Assembly: GCA_022825945.1 (NCBI GenBank)
Contig: JAJDVS010000045.1
Location: forward strand, 1 to 44,993
DNA from: Pseudomonadales bacterium
Lineage (GTDB): Bacteria; Pseudomonadota; Gammaproteobacteria; Pseudomonadales; Pseudohongiellaceae
DNA: 44,993 bases
Direction: 5' to 3'
The translations under genes were made by a program, and so were the position numbers. Each line of letters begins with the position of its first letter. The stretch's first letter is position 1. Under the pieces are notes generated by a model, which saw nothing but the letters and a program-made list of their open reading frames with translations, was not told the DNA's origin and ran no database searches. Of the stretch, positions 26,404 through 35,492 are shown piece by piece.

Positions 26404-27630
26404 ATGCAAACCCACCTGGTAGGCGGCGCGGTGCGCGACAGGCTGCTTGGACTCCCGGTCACTGAGCGGGACTGGGTGGTGGTGGGCGCGAGCGGCGGCG
26501 AGTTGGAAAAACTCGGCTTTCGGAAAATCGGCAAGGATTTTCCCGTCTACCTGCATCCCGAAACCAGGGAAGAATACGCCCTTGCCCGGCGCGAGCGGAA
26601 AACCGGCCCGGGACATACCGGCTTTGCCGTGGATGCCAGCCCCGAGGTCAGCCTTGAGGAAGACCTGGCAAGGCGCGACCTGACCATCAACGCCATGGCC
26701 GAAACCGAATCCGGCGAGTTGATCGACCCCCACGGCGGCCGCGACGATCTGCAAGCCAGGGTGCTGCGCCACGTGTCCCCCGCTTTCCGGGAAGACCCCC
26801 TGCGGATACTTCGGGTTGCCCGCTTCGCCGCGCGGTTCCACCATTTCGGCTTTTCGGTGGCGCCGGAAACCCTGGAGTTGATGCGGCAAATGACTGCTGC
26901 GGGAGAACTCGCCGAACTGCCCAGGGAGCGAATCTGGCGGGAAGTGGAACTCGCCCTGGGCAGCCAGTCCCCCGAGCGGTTTTTCACCGTTCTGCGCGAC
27001 TGCGGCGCCCTGGCCGAACTGTTGCCCGAAGTGGAGCGGTTGTTCGGCGTGCCCCAGCCGGAAAAATACCACCCGGAAATCGATACCGGCGTGCATACCC
27101 TGATGTGCGTCAAGGCGGCTGCGCATCTCACCGAAGATAGCGTGGTGCGTTATGCGGTATTGCTGCATGACCTGGGCAAGGGCGTCACCGACCCGGCCGG
27201 GTGGCCAAGCCACCATGGCCATGAGGAACTCGGCGTCCCCCTGGTGAAGAACGTCAACCAGCGGCTCGGGGCGCCGAAAGAATTCGCCCGGACGGCGGAA
27301 CTTGTCTGCAAGTATCACACCCTGCAACATCGGGTGCTGAGCCTGCGTCCGGCCACCGTGCTGCGTCTGCTCTCGGGTCTTGACGCCATCCGCCGCCCGG
27401 AAAGATTCCAGCGCTTTCTCACCGCCTGCCTCGCCGACGCCCGTGGGCGGACGGGTTACGAGGATTGCGACTATCCCCAGAACGCCTATCTGGAAAGCAT
27501 GCTCGCGGCGGTGAATGCGGTCGATGCCGGCACCCTGCTGCGGGAAAAACCCCAGGCCAACGCCGCCGAACTCATTGCCCGGGAGCGCATCGCGGCAATC
27601 CGCCAGGCCCGGGCCGAATACGCGCATTAG
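26404..27630 (+). CDS. cca: CCA-adding tRNA nucleotidyltransferase with HD domain
   Basis: Adds or repairs the 3' CCA of tRNAs. The 408-residue class II enzyme has [21 protein letters not shown] (split below 20: [10 protein letters not shown] and ERDWVVVG), [26 protein letters not shown] and a C-terminal HD phosphohydrolase domain with [16 protein letters not shown] and CKYH. It starts 48 bp after apaH and is followed after 3 bp by an SDR gene. Confidence 0.95.
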   Translation: MQTHLVGGAVRDRLLGLPVTERDWVVVGASGGELEKLGFRKIGKDFPVYLHPETREEYALARRERKTGPGHTGFAVDASPEVSLEEDLARRDLTINAMAETESGELIDPHGGRDDLQARVLRHVSPAFREDPLRILRVARFAARFHHFGFSVAPETLELMRQMTAAGELAELPRERIWREVELALGSQSPERFFTVLRDCGALAELLPEVERLFGVPQPEKYHPEIDTGVHTLMCVKAAAHLTEDSVVRYAVLLHDLGKGVTDPAGWPSHHGHEELGVPLVKNVNQRLGAPKEFARTAELVCKYHTLQHRVLSLRPATVLRLLSGLDAIRRPERFQRFLTACLADARGRTGYEDCDYPQNAYLESMLAAVNAVDAGTLLREKPQANAAELIARERIAAIRQARAEYAH

Positions 27631-27633
27631 ATC

Positions 27634-28434
27634 GTGAAACCGGCAAGCGAGGCGGAAAATGCGCCGGTGGTTCTTGTCACCGGCGGCGCCCGTCGCGTCG
27701 GCGCGGCGATTGCGGCCGGATTTCATGCCAAAGGCTACCGCCTGCTGCTGCACTGCCGCGCCTCGCTCGCCGCAGCCGAGGCGCTGGCCGCGGAATGCAA
27801 TGCCCGCAGGCCGGCTTCTGCCGCGGTGCTTTGCGCCGACCTGAACGAGCCGGAATCGGCCCGCGAACTCGCCGGCGGGGCCCTTGCCCGTTTCGGGCGC
27901 CTCGACGTGCTGGTGAACAATGCTTCGGGCTATTACCCCACGGTTTTCGGCCATGTCAGCCCGGCCCAGTGGGAAGACCTGCAGGGCAGCAACCTGCGCG
28001 GGCATTTCTTCCTAAGCCAGGCGCTGGCGGAGGCCCTGCGCCGCCGGCGCGGCGCCATCGTCAATATTACCGATGTTCACGCCCTGCGCCCGCCGCGCGA
28101 CTATTCCGCCTATGCCATCGCCAAGGCCGGGCTTGCCGCCATGACGCGCTCCCTGGCCGTGGAGCTTGCCCCCGAGGTACGGGTCAACGCCATCGCACCC
28201 GGCGCGATACTTTGGCCTGAACCCCCGGAGCCTGGAGCCTTGGGGCCTGAAACCCAGACGGGCGAATCGGCGCTGGAAACCACCGAGGCCCGCAAACGCA
28301 TCCTGCAATCCATCCCCCTGCGAACCATCGGAACCCCGGAACAGGTGGCGGCGCTCTGTTTCTTCCTCGCCGCCGAAGCCCACTACCTCACCGGCCAGAC
28401 CATCCACCTCGACGGCGGCCGGCACCTGCTTTGA
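27634..28434 (+). CDS. Pteridine reductase-like short-chain dehydrogenase
   Basis: A 266-residue SDR with the NADPH-binding VTGGARRVGAAIA, NNASGYYPT and the YAIAK (YxxxK) active site. The DVHALRPPRDYSAY segment is typical of bacterial pteridine reductases/FolM-type dihydromonapterin reductases. These reduce dihydropterins for folate or tetrahydromonapterin synthesis, and folK and folB nearby fit that. A Pro/Glu-rich insert (WPEPPEPGALGPE, about residues 200-220) replaces the usual short loop. GTG start 3 bp after cca. Confidence 0.8.
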   Translation: MKPASEAENAPVVLVTGGARRVGAAIAAGFHAKGYRLLLHCRASLAAAEALAAECNARRPASAAVLCADLNEPESARELAGGALARFGRLDVLVNNASGYYPTVFGHVSPAQWEDLQGSNLRGHFFLSQALAEALRRRRGAIVNITDVHALRPPRDYSAYAIAKAGLAAMTRSLAVELAPEVRVNAIAPGAILWPEPPEPGALGPETQTGESALETTEARKRILQSIPLRTIGTPEQVAALCFFLAAEAHYLTGQTIHLDGGRHLL

Positions 28435-28441
28435 TTTCTTT

Positions 28442-28530
28442 ACAAATGAATGGTTATAAATATTACAAAATGCTGGTTGAAAAAATTACGTTTACATGGA
28501 TAAAATAGTTGCAAATTGCTGGTTATGAAA
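28442..28530 (+). promoter_or_regulatory. AT-rich upstream region with three direct repeats
   Basis: Unusually AT-rich for this genome. Three related strings occur: ACAAATGAATGGTTATAAA at 28442, ACAAAATGCTGGTTGAAAA at 28465 and CAAATTGCTGGTTATGAAA at 28512. Spacings are about 23 and 47 bp, consistent with two and four helical turns. The last ends five bases before the GTG start of the ATPase gene, which suggests operator sites. Confidence 0.5.
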
Positions 28531-28534
28531 GTCC

Positions 28535-29785
28535 GTGGGCCAATACATAGAAAGAATCGGCGATGCCGAACTGACCGAGCGCCTCTCCGCCGCGGGGGCT
28601 GTGCTCATTGAAGGGCCGCGCGCCTGTGGCAAGACCGAAACAGCCCGCCGGATGGCGGCGAGCACGGTTCTGCTCGATGTTGACGAGAATGCGCGTAGCG
28701 CGATGTCGCTGGACCCCTCCCTGGTGCTCAATGGCGACACACCGAGATTGATCGACGAGTGGCAGATCGAACCCCGCATCTGGAACCATGTCAGGCGCAC
28801 AATCGATCTGCGCCAAAGCAGTGGGCAATTCATATTGACTGGATCAGCGGTACCTGCGGATGACATCACCCGGCACACCGGCGCGGGCAGAATCTCGCGC
28901 ATGCGGCTGCGCACCCTGAGTCTGCTGGAAATGGGAGTATCGAATGGCAAGGTTTCCCTCGGCGGTTTGCTGCAAGGAGACTTTGCGGGATGCGCGCCGG
29001 TGAACCTGACGGCAGGAGAAGTGACCGAAATCATCTGCCGGGGCGGTTGGCCCGGAGACCTGAATCGCTCGCTCAAAGCCTGTCAGACCGCGCGAGCCGA
29101 TTATCTCGACGAGATACGACGCGCAGACATCTCACGCCCGGATGGAATTTCACGGGACCCGGAAAATGTCGGCAAGGTGCTGCGCTCACTGGCGCGCAAC
29201 ACAGCCACCACGGTAAGCGCCCGCACACTGGCCGCCGATGTCGGGGAAGAAGGACAGCCATTGAACGATGGCACGGTTCGCGAATACTTGACCGCGCTTG
29301 GCAGGTTGATGGTGGTTGAGAAGCAACCGGCCTGGTCGCCGAATCTGCGATCAAAGGCCGTGCTTCGCAAATCGCCAAAACGGCATTTTGTCGACCCCTC
29401 CCTCGCGGCGGCGGCGATAGGTTTCACTCCGGATCGCCTGCTCAAGGATCTGAAATATCTCGGCTTTCTTTTCGAGTCGATGGTGTTCCGGGACTTGTCG
29501 GTCTACGCCCGGGGCTGCGACGCCAGGGTATTCCATTACCAGGACCAAACCCTGGAAGTGGATGCCGTGGTTCAGAATCGGGCGGGGAACTGGTGCGCGC
29601 TGGAAGTCAAGCTGGGAACCGGCCAATTGGACGCCGCGGCGAAAACCCTGCTGCGATTCCGTGACCGGCTCGACCCGAAACGGAATGAAATTCCCGGAAT
29701 GTTGGGAGTAATCACCAGTTCCGGCTACGCCTACCGGCGCCCGGATGGCGTGCTTGTCATTCCGGTTGGCGCTCTGGGACCCTGA
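28535..29785 (+). CDS. AAA-type ATPase with DUF4143 domain
   Basis: A 416-residue ATP-binding protein. Walker A GPRACGKT is at residues 27-34 and a Walker B-like LIDE at 72-75. A sensor-like ILTGSAV follows, then a winged-helix-like middle region and a C-terminal DUF4143 nuclease-like segment (FESMVFRDLSVYA, EVDAVVQNRAGNWCALEVKLG). The physiological role of this family is not established. It sits between folate genes, after an AT-rich gap. Its end overlaps the oppositely oriented folK by 55 bp, so it looks like a late insertion. It starts at GTG. Confidence 0.85.
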   Translation: MGQYIERIGDAELTERLSAAGAVLIEGPRACGKTETARRMAASTVLLDVDENARSAMSLDPSLVLNGDTPRLIDEWQIEPRIWNHVRRTIDLRQSSGQFILTGSAVPADDITRHTGAGRISRMRLRTLSLLEMGVSNGKVSLGGLLQGDFAGCAPVNLTAGEVTEIICRGGWPGDLNRSLKACQTARADYLDEIRRADISRPDGISRDPENVGKVLRSLARNTATTVSARTLAADVGEEGQPLNDGTVREYLTALGRLMVVEKQPAWSPNLRSKAVLRKSPKRHFVDPSLAAAAIGFTPDRLLKDLKYLGFLFESMVFRDLSVYARGCDARVFHYQDQTLEVDAVVQNRAGNWCALEVKLGTGQLDAAAKTLLRFRDRLDPKRNEIPGMLGVITSSGYAYRRPDGVLVIPVGALGP

Positions 29786-30276
29786 TCAGACCAGGTCAAC
29801 TCCACCCGGGTTATCGCTCCGGCGGAATTGTCGTGGATTTTCCAGAGCGTGGCGAGGTCGGGGCCACCCGGTTCCAGCTTCAGGTCCGGGAGCAGTTCGG
29901 CGAGGGGACAGAGGAGGAAGGCGTTTTCGCGGATTTCCTGGTGGGAAACGGTGAGCTTTCCTTGGGCGCCGTCGGGAGCGCCGGGTATGAACAGGTCGAT
30001 ATCGATGGGGCGGGAGGAGTACCGTGGCTGGCTCGGATTCCGGCCAAGGCGCAGTTCGAGCCGCTTGAGCCAGGCGACGATATCGGGCGGCGCTTCACCG
30101 GATTCGGCAATGGCGCAAAGATTCAGGAAGTCCGGGCCGGTGAATCCCACTGCGGCACTGCGATACGCCGCAGAGCAGCGCAGCGGGCCAAACCTGTCCC
30201 GCAAGGCATCGAGCGTCCGGGAGATATTGGCGGCAGGCTCCAGATTGCTGCCGATGCAAAAAACCTGTTCGGGCAT
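29731..30276 (-). CDS. folK: 2-amino-4-hydroxy-6-hydroxymethyldihydropteridine pyrophosphokinase
   Basis: Pyrophosphorylates 6-hydroxymethyl-dihydropterin in folate synthesis. The 181 residues include CIGSNLEPAANI, the FLNLCAIAES strand, LELRLGR, and the signature RPIDIDLFIPG. The usual length is about 160-170. The last 15-20 residues (from GPRAPTG) are encoded antisense to the end of the ATPase gene and look non-native. It lies 3 bp after folB. Confidence 0.93.
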   Translation of the reverse strand: MPEQVFCIGSNLEPAANISRTLDALRDRFGPLRCSAAYRSAAVGFTGPDFLNLCAIAESGEAPPDIVAWLKRLELRLGRNPSQPRYSSRPIDIDLFIPGAPDGAQGKLTVSHQEIRENAFLLCPLAELLPDLKLEPGGPDLATLWKIHDNSAGAITRVELTWSDQGPRAPTGMTSTPSGRR

Positions 30277-30279
30277 GGT

Positions 30280-30651
30280 TCAGGATTCAGGCGCTGCCGC
30301 CGGCCTGCCCCGTTCGATAATCACGCCGGTGTCCCGGGAACCCGTCACCGCCCCCGGCTTGCCCACCCGCAGGCGCAGCCAGCCTACCGGGAACTCCGCC
30401 AGCACGATACCGGCGATGGCTTCGGCAAGGGCTTCCACAAGCTGGAATTCCGAGGCGGCGACAAAATCCCGGACCCGGTGGGAAATCGCCTTGTAGTCGA
30501 GGGCATCGGCAATCCGGTCTGACGTGGCGGCAGCGCGGATATCGAATCCAAGGTCCAGATCGATGCTGACGATCTGCCGGCGCTCGCGCTCCCAGTCGAA
30601 AATTCCGATGATGGTTTCGACTTCAAGTTCCCTGATATAAACAATATCCAT
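30280..30651 (-). CDS. folB: Dihydroneopterin aldolase
   Basis: Cleaves or epimerises dihydroneopterin in folate synthesis. The 123 residues carry IRELEVETIIGIFDWERERRQ (start region IGIFDWERERRQ), DALDYKAISHRV, QLVEALAEAIAG and LRVGKPGAV, the usual active-site segments with Glu and Lys. It is directly upstream of folK and 9 bp downstream of tsaD. Confidence 0.93.
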   Translation of the reverse strand: MDIVYIRELEVETIIGIFDWERERRQIVSIDLDLGFDIRAAATSDRIADALDYKAISHRVRDFVAASEFQLVEALAEAIAGIVLAEFPVGWLRLRVGKPGAVTGSRDTGVIIERGRPAAAPES

Positions 30652-30660
30652 ATTTCCTGG

Positions 30661-31683
30661 TCAGATTGCTCCAAGCGATTCCAGCGGCCAACGGGGGCGC
30701 ACCTGGATTTCAAGACCTTCGCGTTCGCCGGCAAGAAGGCGGCGGCATCCGGCATAGGCGATCATGGCGCCGTTATCGGTACAATAACGCGGCGCTGCAT
30801 AATATACGCTATCGGCGCCGAGTTGGTTCTCCAGCACCTTGCGCAGCCGCTGGTTGGCGCTGACGCCGCCGGCGATCACCAGGGATTCGAGACCGGTTTG
30901 CCGGATCGCCCTTTTGCACTTGATCGTCAGGGTGTCCACCATGGCTTCCTCGAAAGCCCGGGCGATATCGGCCCGGGTCTGCTCGCCCGGTTCGCCTTCG
31001 CTTTCCCGCAGTTCCGCCATGACCGTGCGCACGTAAGTCTTCAGGCCGCTGAAACTGAAGTCCAGACCAGGGCGGTTGGTCATGGGCCGGGGAAAATCGA
31101 ACCGTTCCGGGTCGCCGTTTTCCGCCAACCGGGCAAGATGCGGGCCGCCGGGGTATGGCAGGCCAAGCATCTTGGCGACCTTGTCGAAGGCTTCGCCGGC
31201 GGCGTCATCGAGCGATTCCCCGAGCATTTCGTAGCGGCCGATGCCATCGGCCCGGACGAGCTGGCTGTGGCCGCCGGATACGAGCAGGGCGAGAAAGGGA
31301 AATTCGAGCCCGCCGCCTTCCAGCAGGGGCGCTAACAAGTGTCCTTCCATGTGGTGCACCCCCAGGGCGGGGATGTCGAGCCCCGCCGCCAGCGAGCGGC
31401 CGATGGAAGCTCCCACGAGCAGGGCGCCCACGAGCCCGGGGCCGGCGGTGTAGGCTATGCCGTCGAGGTCGCCGAGCGACAGGCCGGCGTCCGCCAGCAC
31501 TTCCCGGATCAACGGCAGGGTCTTGCGCACATGGTCCCGGGAAGCGAGTTCGGGAATCACGCCGCCATAGCGGGCATGAATCTCCACCTGGCTGTACAAG
31601 CCATCGGCAAGCAGGCCGCGTTCGCTGCAATACAGCCCGACGCCGGTTTCGTCGCAGGAGGTTTCAATGCCGAGAACGATCAA
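30661..31683 (-). CDS. tsaD: tRNA threonylcarbamoyladenosine synthase subunit TsaD
   Basis: Transfers the threonylcarbamoyl group to A37 of ANN-decoding tRNAs with TsaB/TsaE. The 340 residues start [18 protein letters not shown]. The metal-binding HMEGH is at 111-115. [37 protein letters not shown] and [11 protein letters not shown] are all present. It heads a tsaD-folB-folK operon. Confidence 0.96.
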   Translation of the reverse strand: MIVLGIETSCDETGVGLYCSERGLLADGLYSQVEIHARYGGVIPELASRDHVRKTLPLIREVLADAGLSLGDLDGIAYTAGPGLVGALLVGASIGRSLAAGLDIPALGVHHMEGHLLAPLLEGGGLEFPFLALLVSGGHSQLVRADGIGRYEMLGESLDDAAGEAFDKVAKMLGLPYPGGPHLARLAENGDPERFDFPRPMTNRPGLDFSFSGLKTYVRTVMAELRESEGEPGEQTRADIARAFEEAMVDTLTIKCKRAIRQTGLESLVIAGGVSANQRLRKVLENQLGADSVYYAAPRYCTDNGAMIAYAGCRRLLAGEREGLEIQVRPRWPLESLGAI

Positions 31684-31731
31684 GAGAATTCTCCATATCC
31701 GTCATTCCGCGTGAAGTGAAGCGTCCTCTTT

Positions 31732-31809
31732 CCGTCATTCTGCGCGTAGTCGCAGAATCTCCTCGGGAGGGTACTGCATAAGATTCTGCGACTACGCGCA
31801 GGATGACGG
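31732..31809. repeat. REP/BIME-like repeat pair (best copy)
   Basis: Two arms in inverted orientation: CGTCATTCTGCGCGTAGTCG with CAGAATCTCC on the left, and AGATTCTGCGACTACGCGCA with GGATGACGG on the right. Each arm is itself a hairpin (ATTCTGCG/CGCAGAAT). A partial extra unit (CCGTCATTCCGCGTG) precedes at 31699. The pair lies upstream of tsaD and downstream of the TonB receptor gene. Confidence 0.8.
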
Positions 31810-31859
31810 AAAGAGGGGGGACAGGATGGCGCTAGTGACTCTACGATTCGAACATCCCC

Positions 31860-31894
31860 AAAACAAGAAGGCCGGAGCTTGCGCTCCGGCCTTC
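31860..31894 (-). terminator. Rho-independent terminator of the TonB receptor gene
   Basis: A perfect 12-bp stem, GAAGGCCGGAGC with GCTCCGGCCTTC around a four-base loop (31867-31894). On the minus strand it is followed by TTGTTTT. It lies 32 bp downstream of the receptor stop codon. Confidence 0.85.
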
Positions 31895-31925
31895 CAGTGT
31901 ATCAGGCTCGAGAGAACGGCAGTCC

Positions 31926-34916
31926 TCAGAAGCTTACGCCCAGGTTGACGAACACGTATCGACCCAGAGCGTCAAAGAACGCCGGGAAGGTGTTGCCGTT
32001 GCCGGGCTGCGTGCCTGCATCAGAACTTACCTGCGGGTCAGTGTCCAGCAGGTTGCTGACGCCGACGGTGGCGGTGTAGTTCTCCGAGGCGCTCCATTCG
32101 GCGGTGAGATCCCAGTAAGTCTCGGCATCGAAGTTGATGGCGTTTCCACCCAGATCCTCGGTCTCGCCGAGATAGCGCATGCCAAGAGAGAGCCTTACAT
32201 CGTATTCGGTGTACAGGGTCGCCTTGTAGCTTCCGGCCCACTCTGGCGCCGGATTCTTGCCGCAGGCGGCGCCCCAATAGCCGTGGCACTCTGTGCTCGG
32301 CTCTCCGGGCAACTCGATGAAGCTGTCCTCAAGCAGATTGGTGGTCACACCTTCGATTTCCATCGGACCCATCGGGGTATCGAAGTTGTAATCGAAAATT
32401 ATGTCAACACCTCTGATGGACGACTCGCTGATATTGGTAGTCAAGGTGTTGATATAGCCGCCGGTCAGCCATAGCGAACCGGTTTGCGGATGCCGGTTGA
32501 TGTTGTTGCAGAACACGGCATTGCCGGTTTCCAGACACTTGTCCAGCGTGGTGGATGCGGGGATCGAACCGATTCCCTCTTCCAGCGCGATGTCCCAATA
32601 GTCCACGGTCAGCGTCAAGCCATCAATGAACGACGGGGTGAGCACGGCGCCGACTGTAATCGACTCGGCTTCTTCAGGCGCCGTCATCGGGTTGCCGCCG
32701 TAACGAATGTTGTACTGATCGGCGGGCGACTTGAGATCGGTGCCGTACAGCGACGCTGACAGCCCGGTGTTGGCGCACTGGGCCTGGGTCGCGGTCATGT
32801 TCAGGCCGCAAGGATCATCGTCGAGGTCGGTCAGACTGTCGCCCTGGGCGGTATACAACTCCCCCAGGTTGGCGTGGCGAACCGCCGTCTGGAAGGATCC
32901 TCGGATGGCGATATCTTCGGTCGCGCGGAAAAACGCGCCGAGCTTGTAGGTGTCGGTAGTCTGGCCGGTCGAGTAATCGGCGTAGCGGTATCCCGCGTCG
33001 AGACTCAAATTGTCCATCACCGGAATACCGAGTTCCACGAAGAACTCGTTTACATCATATTCACCGGACAAGGGAATCGCTGCACCGCCGGAACCGGAAC
33101 GATCTCCGGCGATGCTCGGCGCATCGGGACTGAAGTCCGTTTTCAAATCCTTGACCTCATAACCGAAAGCCGCGGATATCGGGCCGGGAGCGCCTGGGAT
33201 GGCAATGGGAGTTTCACCCGAAACCACGCCCTGGAGGATACGCTGCTTGCCCGAGCCGCGAATGAAAGTGGACTGCGCGATATAGCTTTGCAGTGCCGCG
33301 CCGCCATCGTGAACAGCCTGGATGCCTCCGTCCCCCGGCAGTCCGCCGCTGAACAGATTGTAGGGAACGCAGTTTGGATCGGTGCCGTCCAGTGCGGAAA
33401 CACAAGTGGGCGTGCCATTGATATTGACCACGTTTACGGCCCGGTTGATGTTGGTCACCGACAGGTCGTTGCGATACTCGTTGACATAATCGACTTCGGA
33501 CAATTGATAGTTGACGTCATATGTCCAAGAACCGGTGATGTCGCCGCGCACCCCGTAAACCTGGGTGACATTGTCGTACAACGTGATGCTCTGTCTGGGC
33601 GCGCCTTCCACGTTACGCTTCAAGGAGTACAGCGGCGCGTTGTAACCGACGATGTCGCCATTGGTCACCGCGAGATCCAGACCGGAAATGTAACTAAGGG
33701 CCAAGGCGCCGCTGGTGAAGTTGGGCGCATGATCGCCGCCCATGCCGATCCAGTCGCCGCAGGCCCTCTGGTACTGCTGCGCGGAAAGCAGCGCGTTATA
33801 GCAAGGCAACTCCGTAATGTTGCCGAAAGTACCTGAATACGCGATCTGCGCGTTGGACTCGGAAGACATCGAACGGACTGTGGCGTAGGCTTCGGCGTTC
33901 TCGTTGATCTCGAACTTGCCGAAGAAGCCGGCGTTCACACGGTCATCCGGGCGCTGGAAGAAGTTGGTGGGGTTGTAGTTGAAGGTCTGTCCCGCCCGGT
34001 CCACGAACTCATCGCCCTGCACTTTCACATCAAGCCGAGTCACACTCGGGTCTACGTTCGTAAAGCCGTTGGCGCCATACAATCCAAAGTCGGCCCAGCG
34101 GCCGGGAGGAATCGTGGAGGAGCCGCCGCAGCCACCCTTGCCGCGGGTGAGCGCGCAAGCCGAAATATCGTAATCGCCTTGCAGAATCGGCGCGGTATCG
34201 GTCTTTTCGATATAGCCGGTGATGTGGCCGCGCCCGTCGAACATCGAGCCGCCAAACGCCACCGCAAGCTTCTTGGTGTCGCCCGTGGTGATGTCCTCGT
34301 CTGCGAGAGCGTAGTCGTAAGAGCGCACCAGATTCCGCAGTTCGTCGTTGTCGTTGGTGTGCTGATAGAGGCTGTGGGTGTAGCTTGCCCTGAAGCCTTC
34401 GAATTCGTCGTCGATGATGAAGTTGACGACACCGGCGATCGCGTCGGAACCGTAAACCGAAGACGCCGCGCCTGTCAGAACGTCGACGCGCTCGATCAGC
34501 AGCGAAGGCACGGCATTCAGGTCGGCGCAATTACCGCCGGCAGTGCCTCCGGGCGCCATACGCTGACCGTTGATCAGCACCAGCGTGCGAGAACAGCCGA
34601 GACCGCGAAGGTTTACCGACGCACGACCGTTGGAACCGTTCGAAGCCGTAATCGCCTGACCTGGCGCGATTTGCGGCAGGTCATTCAGATAATCCTCTAC
34701 ACGGGTGATGCCGCGGTCGGAGATATCTTCGGCCTGAATTGTGGTGATTTGCGAAGAACTGATTACGTTCGGGCTCCGAATACGCGAACCCGTAACGACC
34801 ACCTCTTCCAGTTGTTGGGCCTCCTGCCCCTGGGCGAGCGCAGTCTGCACGGCGCCCCCCCCACTAATCAGAGCGCCGCATAGCAGCAACGCCCAACGCT
34901 TGTTGGTTAACAACAT
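31926..34916 (-). CDS. TonB-dependent outer membrane receptor
   Basis: A 996-residue receptor. The signal peptide (MLLTNKRWALLLCGALISGG to about ALAQG) is followed by the TonB-box-like LEEVVVTGSRIRSP. A plug domain has RVEDYLNDLPQIAPGQ, SVNLRGLGCSRTLVLINGQR and VLTGAASSVYGSDAIAGVVN. A 22-strand barrel region ends YVFVNLGVSF with C-terminal Phe. The substrate cannot be told; the plug style resembles receptors of Sphingomonadales and marine gammaproteobacteria. The ATG at 34916 has GGAGG eight bases upstream, better spaced than the ATG at 34922. Confidence 0.93.
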   Translation of the reverse strand: MLLTNKRWALLLCGALISGGGAVQTALAQGQEAQQLEEVVVTGSRIRSPNVISSSQITTIQAEDISDRGITRVEDYLNDLPQIAPGQAITASNGSNGRASVNLRGLGCSRTLVLINGQRMAPGGTAGGNCADLNAVPSLLIERVDVLTGAASSVYGSDAIAGVVNFIIDDEFEGFRASYTHSLYQHTNDNDELRNLVRSYDYALADEDITTGDTKKLAVAFGGSMFDGRGHITGYIEKTDTAPILQGDYDISACALTRGKGGCGGSSTIPPGRWADFGLYGANGFTNVDPSVTRLDVKVQGDEFVDRAGQTFNYNPTNFFQRPDDRVNAGFFGKFEINENAEAYATVRSMSSESNAQIAYSGTFGNITELPCYNALLSAQQYQRACGDWIGMGGDHAPNFTSGALALSYISGLDLAVTNGDIVGYNAPLYSLKRNVEGAPRQSITLYDNVTQVYGVRGDITGSWTYDVNYQLSEVDYVNEYRNDLSVTNINRAVNVVNINGTPTCVSALDGTDPNCVPYNLFSGGLPGDGGIQAVHDGGAALQSYIAQSTFIRGSGKQRILQGVVSGETPIAIPGAPGPISAAFGYEVKDLKTDFSPDAPSIAGDRSGSGGAAIPLSGEYDVNEFFVELGIPVMDNLSLDAGYRYADYSTGQTTDTYKLGAFFRATEDIAIRGSFQTAVRHANLGELYTAQGDSLTDLDDDPCGLNMTATQAQCANTGLSASLYGTDLKSPADQYNIRYGGNPMTAPEEAESITVGAVLTPSFIDGLTLTVDYWDIALEEGIGSIPASTTLDKCLETGNAVFCNNINRHPQTGSLWLTGGYINTLTTNISESSIRGVDIIFDYNFDTPMGPMEIEGVTTNLLEDSFIELPGEPSTECHGYWGAACGKNPAPEWAGSYKATLYTEYDVRLSLGMRYLGETEDLGGNAINFDAETYWDLTAEWSASENYTATVGVSNLLDTDPQVSSDAGTQPGNGNTFPAFFDALGRYVFVNLGVSF

Positions 34917-34949
34917 TTCCATCCCCTCCCAGAGATTTTAAGATGTTAT

Positions 34950-34965
34950 GCCCCGTTTCCGGGGC
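34950..34965 (-). promoter_or_regulatory. 5'-UTR hairpin before the TonB receptor gene
   Basis: GCCCCG-GAAA-CGGGGC on the minus strand, a 6-bp GC stem with a GNRA tetraloop, about 35 bases upstream of the start codon. Upstream is an AT-rich stretch with TAATAAT, a possible -10. It may stabilise the leader or control translation. Confidence 0.4.
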
Positions 34966-35001
34966 GGCGAGTGATTATTACATAATTGCGACAAGTTTTG
35001 T

Positions 35002-35292
35002 TCACTTTTGTGACTTATTTTCAATTGAGCCCGATTCCACCTCGTAACCCGCCTCGGACGCCGGCTCGGCAACCACGCCGTAGGCCGAAGCCGGCATGAG
35101 CAGGCCCTCGATCTTCGCGACCCGCTCGCCCAGCTTCACGATATCCTTGCGCAGGTCGTCCTTCATATCGGACATTTCCTTGCGCAGACCATCGCCCAGG
35201 CCATGGAGTTTCGCCTGCATGTAGATTGCCAGCAGCAATATCGCCCCCAGAATGAGGCCCTGCTCGGCAAACGCTGTGATGATGGCATTCAT
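35002..35292 (-). CDS. Small membrane protein with coiled coil
   Basis: A 96-residue hypothetical protein. It has an N-terminal transmembrane helix (about 7-25, AFAEQGLILGAILLLAIYM), a long charged coiled-coil helix (about 28-65, LRKEMSDMKDDLRKDIVKL then GERVAKIEGLL) and an acidic tail. Same layout as the protein at 17551-17781. GGAGG eight bases before the ATG at 35292 decides the start. It is encoded between a VOC protein and the TonB receptor on the same strand. Function unknown. Confidence 0.75.
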   Translation of the reverse strand: MNAIITAFAEQGLILGAILLLAIYMQAKLHGLGDGLRKEMSDMKDDLRKDIVKLGERVAKIEGLLMPASAYGVVAEPASEAGYEVESGSIENKSQK

Positions 35293-35383
35293 GATGGGCT
35301 CCTCCCGCCCTGTTACTTCATGGCACAAGCCTAATCAGGGTCCAACACAAAAGGCAAGTTTTCAGCGAAAATAGTTTTGGCCA

Positions 35384-35449
35384 GGAGCCAACGCCGCAGG
35401 AATTCACGGCTGCAAATTCGCTTTCGCGCATTCCTGTGGCGCAGGCTCC
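35384..35449 (-). repeat. 66-bp deletion derivative of the 161-bp palindromic element
   Basis: On the minus strand it keeps about 33 bp of each end of the full element (GGAGCCTGCGCCACAGGAAT at one end, GCGGCGTTGGCTCC at the other). The ends are joined at the GCGAAAGCGAA/TTTGCAGCC point, with the middle 95 bp lost. It has the same orientation relative to transcription as the full copies and lies between the VOC gene and the small membrane protein gene. Confidence 0.8.
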
Positions 35450-35492
35450 CAGGCAACGACTTCCCGGGACTTTACCCGGAGATTGCCCGGCC

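Noticed and set aside
35002..35013. TCAC-TTTT-GTGA palindrome at the end of the small membrane protein gene
   Set aside because: Four-base arms and includes the stop codon; too short to support an operator.
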